A stretch of DNA of 20,000 bases from Priapulus caudatus (lineage: Eukaryota; Priapulida; Priapulimorpha; Priapulimorphida; Priapulidae), in the NCBI RefSeq assembly GCF_000485595.1, contig NW_014577623.1, positions 91,742 to 111,741 on the forward strand. The letters are read 5' to 3'. Under the pieces are notes generated by a model. The model was not told the DNA's origin and searched no databases. It saw nothing but the letters and a program-made list of their open reading frames with translations. Below, one piece after another: positions 16,250-20,000 of this stretch. How positions within the stretch are numbered: position 1 is the first letter of the stretch; each line of letters opens with the position of its first letter. The position numbers were made by a program, and so were the translations under genes.

Positions 16250-19168
16250 CAGATAAAGGAATTTATATTTATTTTGCTTTCATAGGATATGAGGTCGTAG
16301 GTGCTTTCATGCGTAACTGGGATGTTACCAATGAGGTTGGAGTGTGCATGGCAGACAAGGAAATGGAAGATGCCACCAGGGTGACCAAAACACTTGGAAT
16401 CCCTCTCAAGGAAATGAATTTCGTTAAAGATTATTGGCAGGAAGTATTCAGGTAACTAACTGTACATATGATCACTTGTGTAATGCAAATACATTTTTAT
16501 ATGTTTATATAAAATTTGAAGTCGTGGTTAATTTCAGAAATTCACCGAGGATTTTGGACGTTACCTATATATTTTGTAATCTATTATTATCTGTAATACG
16601 TTTTCAGTGAGTTTCTGAGCGATTATGAGAATGGCTTGACCCCAAATCCAGACATTCTTTGTAATCGACACATCAAGTTCAACACTTTTGTCGAGCACGC
16701 ACTAACAACATTGGACGCTGATGCTGTAGCGACAGGACACTATGCACGCACGAGCTTTGGTTCTTACCTAGAAGATTATCAAGAAGAAGCAAGTTTGTGC
16801 ATTTTTTTGCAATGTTCATGAACGATTCTTAGCATCTCAGCTGCTCCTTGATAACACATTTTACATATTCAAAATTCGTGTCTTTGAAAAATGATCCTTA
16901 TGCAGGTTGTTGTTATGTGTTCCCTGCCTAATCGGGACAATTGCTTAATCAGGACTTTTCATGGTTCCTAACCTGTGCCGGTACTGCGGGAACTACAATC
17001 TATCACACACATGTATATATTAGCTATATTATAGTTAATGAATAATGAAAGAATATACCAGAAGAATCATGCATCACTGTTAAATTAACAGGTTTTTTTT
17101 CTAACATAGTTAAGGAAATTCACATATTCACAATATTAGACACAGTTAGAAATCGGTGCAAGTTACATTGGGATTAATTACTTCAACCAAATAATTCCAA
17201 CATTTATTACAGATGTTAAACTACTGACGGCAGCAGACGAGGTAAAGGATCAGACGTTCTTCCTCTCACAAGTTCGACAGAGGGCACTACGACGTGCCAT
17301 GTTTCCTCTGAGTGATCTTACTAAGGACCAGGTGAAGAGAATTGCAAGCGAAGCAGGGATGGACTTTCTTGTAAAGAAGAAAGAGGCAAGTTGTTGTCAC
17401 ATCCTGAAACCACCAGTTTTCTGAATATTTGATGAAAAGAAAGGGGCCGCTTAGGAGATATGAGGTCGCGAAGGACAATTTATCACGTTTATTCTGTTGG
17501 GAGATATTCTCATTGCATTTCTATCTCGAATTTGCAAATACCTGACGAATTTAGCCAAGGAAGGCCCGTGGTTATCTTTGATGTTGGGTTATGATATTTG
17601 AATTGTATTTTTGCAGAGTATGGGCATCTGTTTTATAGGCTCCAGAGACTTCAAGAAGTTTATTAGACAGGTAAGGGATAATAAAGTTCTGTGCACTCGA
17701 CCTCTTCTTGAAGCATCTAACACAACAATCTAGCACTGTTTTCTACTAAATTCTATGAATGTCCAAATTTGTATACTGTCATAGCAATAGTATTTTTATG
17801 TCACGGAAAATCTTAGTGCATTGCTTTTTTGCATCCTTTTATTATGAAATGCACACAATTTAATATTCTTACCATTAGCCACTACCACTTGGCGCCATCT
17901 TTAAAAATAAAACTAGTAAAAACTCCTTTCGCGGCTATTTTTAAGCATTCTTTAGTACCGTTCACCCTTCCCTAATGGCACTGAGCTTTCCCTGATGCCA
18001 TTGACCTTTCTCTCGTACCACTGACCCTTCTCTTGTGCCACTGATCCTTCTCTCGTGCCACTGACCCTTCTCTCGTGCCACTGACTTTTCTCTCGTGTCA
18101 CTGATCCTTCGCTCGTGCCACTGACCCTTCTCTCGTGCCACTGACCCTTCTCTCGTGCCACTGACCCTTCTCTCGTGCCACTGACCCTTCTCTCGTGCCA
18201 CTGACCTTTCTCTCGTGCCACTGATCCTTCTCTCGTGCCACTGACCCTTCTCTCGTGCCACTGACCCTTCTCTCGTGCCACTGATCCTTCTCTCGTGCCA
18301 TTGATCCTTCTCTTCTAGTACCTAGATGCAAAACCGGGAAACTTCGTCGATTGCGACACAGGTGAGGTCGTAGGGAGGCACGCGGGGATTCACAACTACA
18401 CGCTCGGACAGCGCTGCAGGCTCGGCGGCAAGCCACACAAGTACTACGTCGCGCGCAAGCACGTCAAAACACGCGAAGTAGAGGTGGTGAGTTCGACGCG
18501 AGCGCGTGTGATGGGCATTTGCCACTGGTTCCCGTTAGGCCGACGTGGCGGATTGGATCGAGCTTGGTGTTCGACATCCATCTGCTTCGCGCCACGCAGA
18601 ATAAAATTGCGAATCAGAGCATGAGCAGCAGTCGCCGTTCTCCGATATTTCTGCACACGTTTGCGGCATTGAATTAGCAATCAAATGGATGTACCTACGT
18701 ATGACGTTGGATAGTTGCCAAGTGTTAGTACGCCCGCTATTGGCAGGAAAATCCATTATTCGTTAACGGTGTCGTTGCGGTTAATTATCCAGGCTGCGGG
18801 GACCCACCATCCGGCTCTCTACTCCAACAGCATGACAACGGGCCCCGCGTACTGGATTGACGAGCAACCTCCGGCCAGGCTGAGGGCTGGCGGTCGACTG
18901 GATTGCCTGTTTAGGTGAGGATTGTGTATTTGTGCATCCCCTCGTCTTGGCCTGAGCTCACCACCTCTCTTGCTCTCTTACTGCCTAGCGAGCAAAGACG
19001 TGTGGTTTGGCATGAATCGATAAATATTTGTTCTGCTGAAGTCACAGCATCATACCAACACTGGAGTCAGAAGTAGACTAAACAAATTATCATTATTATT
19101 CATATCAGGAGTTTCCATTATTTACTACCGATCTTTATTATTCTTGGCATGTCTTTTATCTATTTTTA

Positions 19169-19200
<32 letters not shown>

Positions 19201-19534
19201 TATTGTTATATTATTGTTATATATTAGCCTTATCAATTATCATATCTAATATATCAGTGTTATTATCGTACTCTTGCTGGCGCGAATTGATCGGCTGACG
19301 TAGGCAGGAACGAGGAAGCGTGTGGGATTGCTTTGTTTACGAGTTACTGGCATGACAATAGCAGCACTGCGCCACTTCCGCGGCTTCCAATGGGTCTGAT
19401 GATCACTCTCGGCTTGCATTTTTTCTAGGTTTCAGCACGGAAAGCCATTAGTACCCTGCACCGTCACGCGAGCTAGCGACGACGGCCTTGACATCTCGTT
19501 GTCTGTTCCCCAGAGGGCGCTCACGCCCGGACAG
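14676..19534 (+). CDS. TRMU: Mitochondrial tRNA-specific 2-thiouridylase 1, exons 1-8
   Basis: Makes the 2-thio group at wobble uridine 34 of mitochondrial tRNAs (MnmA family, ATP-dependent). Exons: 14676-14757, 16286-16451, 16608-16792, 17213-17385, 17617-17670, 18319-18486, 18793-18914, 19429-19534, totalling 352 codons. The N-terminus [17 protein letters not shown] carries the PP-loop SGGVDS (12-17). The catalytic cysteines are present: NPDILCN (Cys101) and SMGICFIG (Cys207). Other marks are [24 protein letters not shown] and HPALY, then the C-terminal barrel to LTPGQ. Exon 4 ends at a GC donor. The exon 3 end is uncertain: GCAA|GTTTGT is chosen because it aligns best, but the donor at 16760 is also in phase. 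Exon 8 ends in phase 0 at GTGAGC. The final exon (AVFY-CLGS region in relatives) is not clearly identified, so the gene is partial or ends at 19780. Confidence 0.93.
14855..15041. repeat. Foldback structure in TRMU intron 1
   Basis: The outer arms CACAGGCCCTTGGA (14855-14868) and TCCAAGGGCCTGTG (15028-15041) are exact inverses. Inner arms AGTTTCAAGAAGAGTATA.AA (14952-14972) and 15001-15021 pair with one mismatch, and GGAGGCTC (14939) pairs with GAGCCTCC (15023). The loop is GAAGCGAGCGAAGCGGAGC. CTGGATCTGGAT repeats lie at about 14872-14888. Confidence 0.75.
15118..15364. repeat. Inverted-repeat-bounded segment carrying telomere repeats
   Basis: GTACGGCAGCCGT (15118-15130) and ACGGCTGCCGTAC (15352-15364) are perfect 13-bp inverted repeats, with weaker pairing beyond (GGCT.ACGG against CTCTAGCT). 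The 247-bp segment contains AAGATGGCGGCGGG (about 15191-15204) and, near its right end, the CCCTAA tract. It directly adjoins the larger foldback at 15371-15981 and may be one end of it. Confidence 0.65.
15271..15327 (-). repeat. Interstitial telomere repeat (CCCTAA)n
   Basis: About nine CCCTAA hexamers with two variants (CCCTGA, CTCTAA). Orientation is opposite to the tracts at the left edge of the window and the array is much cleaner, so it is younger. The valine/arginine minus-strand frame here is a repeat artefact. Confidence 0.9.
15371..15981. repeat. Large foldback (inverted-repeat) element in TRMU intron 1
   Basis: Outer arms 15371-15415 and 15938-15981 are inverted copies with one substitution and one indel (CTCTAGTACTATAGCC...). 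Inner arms 15647-15742 and 15803-15898 are 96-bp inverted copies with about three differences. The central loop is 60 bases. Weaker outward similarity (TACGC.GTGGCT near 15102; inverse near 16000) suggests ends around 15100 and 16010. The paired frames 15604-15894 (+) and 16061-15747 (-) share a peptide only because of the inversion. Confidence 0.85.
16172..16246. repeat. (AT)n microsatellite in TRMU intron 1
   Basis: An essentially pure AT dinucleotide run of about 37 units, ending about 40 bases before the exon 2 acceptor (AG 16284-16285). Confidence 0.95.
16793..17212. other. TRMU intron 3
   Basis: AT-rich intron of 420 bases with a weak donor (GTTTGT) and acceptor TTACAG. No repeat or gene could be supported inside it. 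Confidence 0.5.
17386..17616 (+). other. Probable GC-AG intron (TRMU intron 4)
   Basis: The conserved LVKKKE must join SMGICFIG in exon 5, and the only suitable boundary is GAG|GCAAGT at 17385/17386. GCAAGT after AG is the usual GC-donor consensus. The GT earlier at 17332 would delete conserved residues. The acceptor is TTTTTGCAG, ending at 17616. Confidence 0.8.
17941..18318 (+). repeat. 20-bp minisatellite running into the TRMU exon 6 acceptor
   Basis: Nineteen successive 20-base registers; the central ones are near-identical to CTGACCCTTCTCTCGTGCCA. The first (17941-17960) and last (18301-18320) are degenerate. The last keeps GATCCTTCTCT and then reads TCTAG, which is the exon 6 3' splice site (AG 18317-18318). 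The pyrimidine-rich unit gives the intron a very long pyrimidine tract. Three overlapping minus-strand frames of 99-112 codons ([13 protein letters not shown] repeats) arise from the repeat alone. Confidence 0.92.
19168..19232. repeat. (ATT)n microsatellite in TRMU intron 7
   Basis: ATT trinucleotide run to about 19200, then imperfect TATTATTGTTATAT units. Nothing else was recognised in this intron (18915-19428). Confidence 0.9.
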
Positions 19535-19717
19535 GTGAGCGCTGCCGCGGCAACCGCATTGACGATGCAAACTCGATCCCTGGGTGTTCGGCGAATCTTG
19601 ACAATATGCAACAAATCTAATTATCTTTATAATGAGGTAGTTGAATGGAAATGAGAAGGTGGATGCCGTGGCCGGTGAGGCTTACTTTTCTCCCGTAATC
19701 GTAATGTATTGATGCAG

Positions 19718-19780
19718 CGTATGAAAGGGGAGGGTGAGGATCTAATTCTCGAAGCCTCTGTACTTGAAATCCGAGAGTAA
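19718..19780 (+). CDS. TRMU: Candidate final coding exon of TRMU
   Basis: After GATGCAG (acceptor AG 19716-19717), the phase-0 frame gives RMKGEGEDLILEASVLEIRE and a TAA at 19778. KGE...L..ASVLEI weakly resembles the KGDECLGSGKI end of the family, and the total (372 aa) would suit a core-length protein. Against it: the usual AVFY stretch is missing, and GA|GTAAGT at 19777 is itself a strong donor, so this could be an internal exon or no exon. A rival is the phase-0 frame after TTTTTTTGTCAG near 19890, which reads SILVIYK. Confidence 0.35.
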   Translation, partial: RMKGEGEDLILEASVLEIRE

Positions 19781-20000
19781 GTGCGGAGAGTGGTTTGTTG
19801 CTACTTGTCAGCGTTTTTTTGCCAAAGCCCTGATAAATAACCCAGTGGAACCACGCCTCGTAGTTCTGATCAGGCCTGTTTTTTTGTCAGAGTATCTTGG
19901 TAATATACAAGGTGTATAAACCTGTTCCCAGGTATGGTGAGTGAATAATGGAAGCAAAGAGGGCGGGGGGCATGTAGAGTGGGTGTTATCAGCGTGGGTG
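19781..20000. other. Right edge, downstream of TRMU exon 8
   Basis: No clear exon or polyadenylation signal (no AATAAA). It ends in G-rich sequence. It may be TRMU 3' UTR or a further intron. Confidence 0.4.

Noticed and set aside
17952-18436. Minus-strand [13 protein letters not shown] repeat proteins (three overlapping frames)
   Set aside because: A 20-bp repeat without stops is open in all three frames, and exons on the plus strand explain the region.

Overview
The window is animal nuclear DNA, most likely from a marine invertebrate. Evidence: genes split by GT-AG introns, CpG-rich exons in AT-rich introns, TTAGGG-type repeats, several short terminal-inverted-repeat (TIR) DNA transposons, and three metazoan protein families. 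The species cannot be named from sequence alone. Protein calls rest on recalled family sequence, not on a search.

Layout. 1-3235 is gene-poor: interstitial telomere-like blocks (1-57, 403-547), a hAT-like element with a tandemly duplicated right end (1528-2636), and a decayed LINE-like 3' end (about 2730-2965). 3236-11878 (+) is a complete 13-exon DNAJC2 (ZRF1/MPP11/zuotin) gene of 639 codons. 12981-13715 (-) is a complete single-coding-exon CCDC103 (dynein-arm assembly factor) of 244 aa, convergent with DNAJC2. 14676-19534 (+) holds eight exons of TRMU/MTU1 (mitochondrial tRNA 2-thiouridylase), head-to-head with CCDC103. Its last coding exon is uncertain (candidate 19718-19780). The three genes have unrelated jobs (ribosome-linked Hsp70 co-chaperone and chromatin factor; axonemal dynein assembly; mitochondrial tRNA modification), and nothing shows that they act together.

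The introns hold most of the unusual structure. A 70-bp minisatellite repeats the exon 4 end and 5' splice site of DNAJC2. A 20-bp minisatellite runs into, and includes, the 3' splice site of TRMU exon 6. A 643-bp non-autonomous hAT has a perfect 8-bp target duplication. Two related MITEs lie in DNAJC2 introns 1 and 5. A 423-bp TIR element in DNAJC2 intron 12 carries a THAP zinc-finger remnant. TRMU intron 1 contains foldback structures, one enclosing a telomere-repeat tract. TRMU intron 4 appears to be a GC-AG intron. I found no CRISPR array, tRNA, rRNA or convincing novel gene system; the best candidates for a second look are the splice-site minisatellites.
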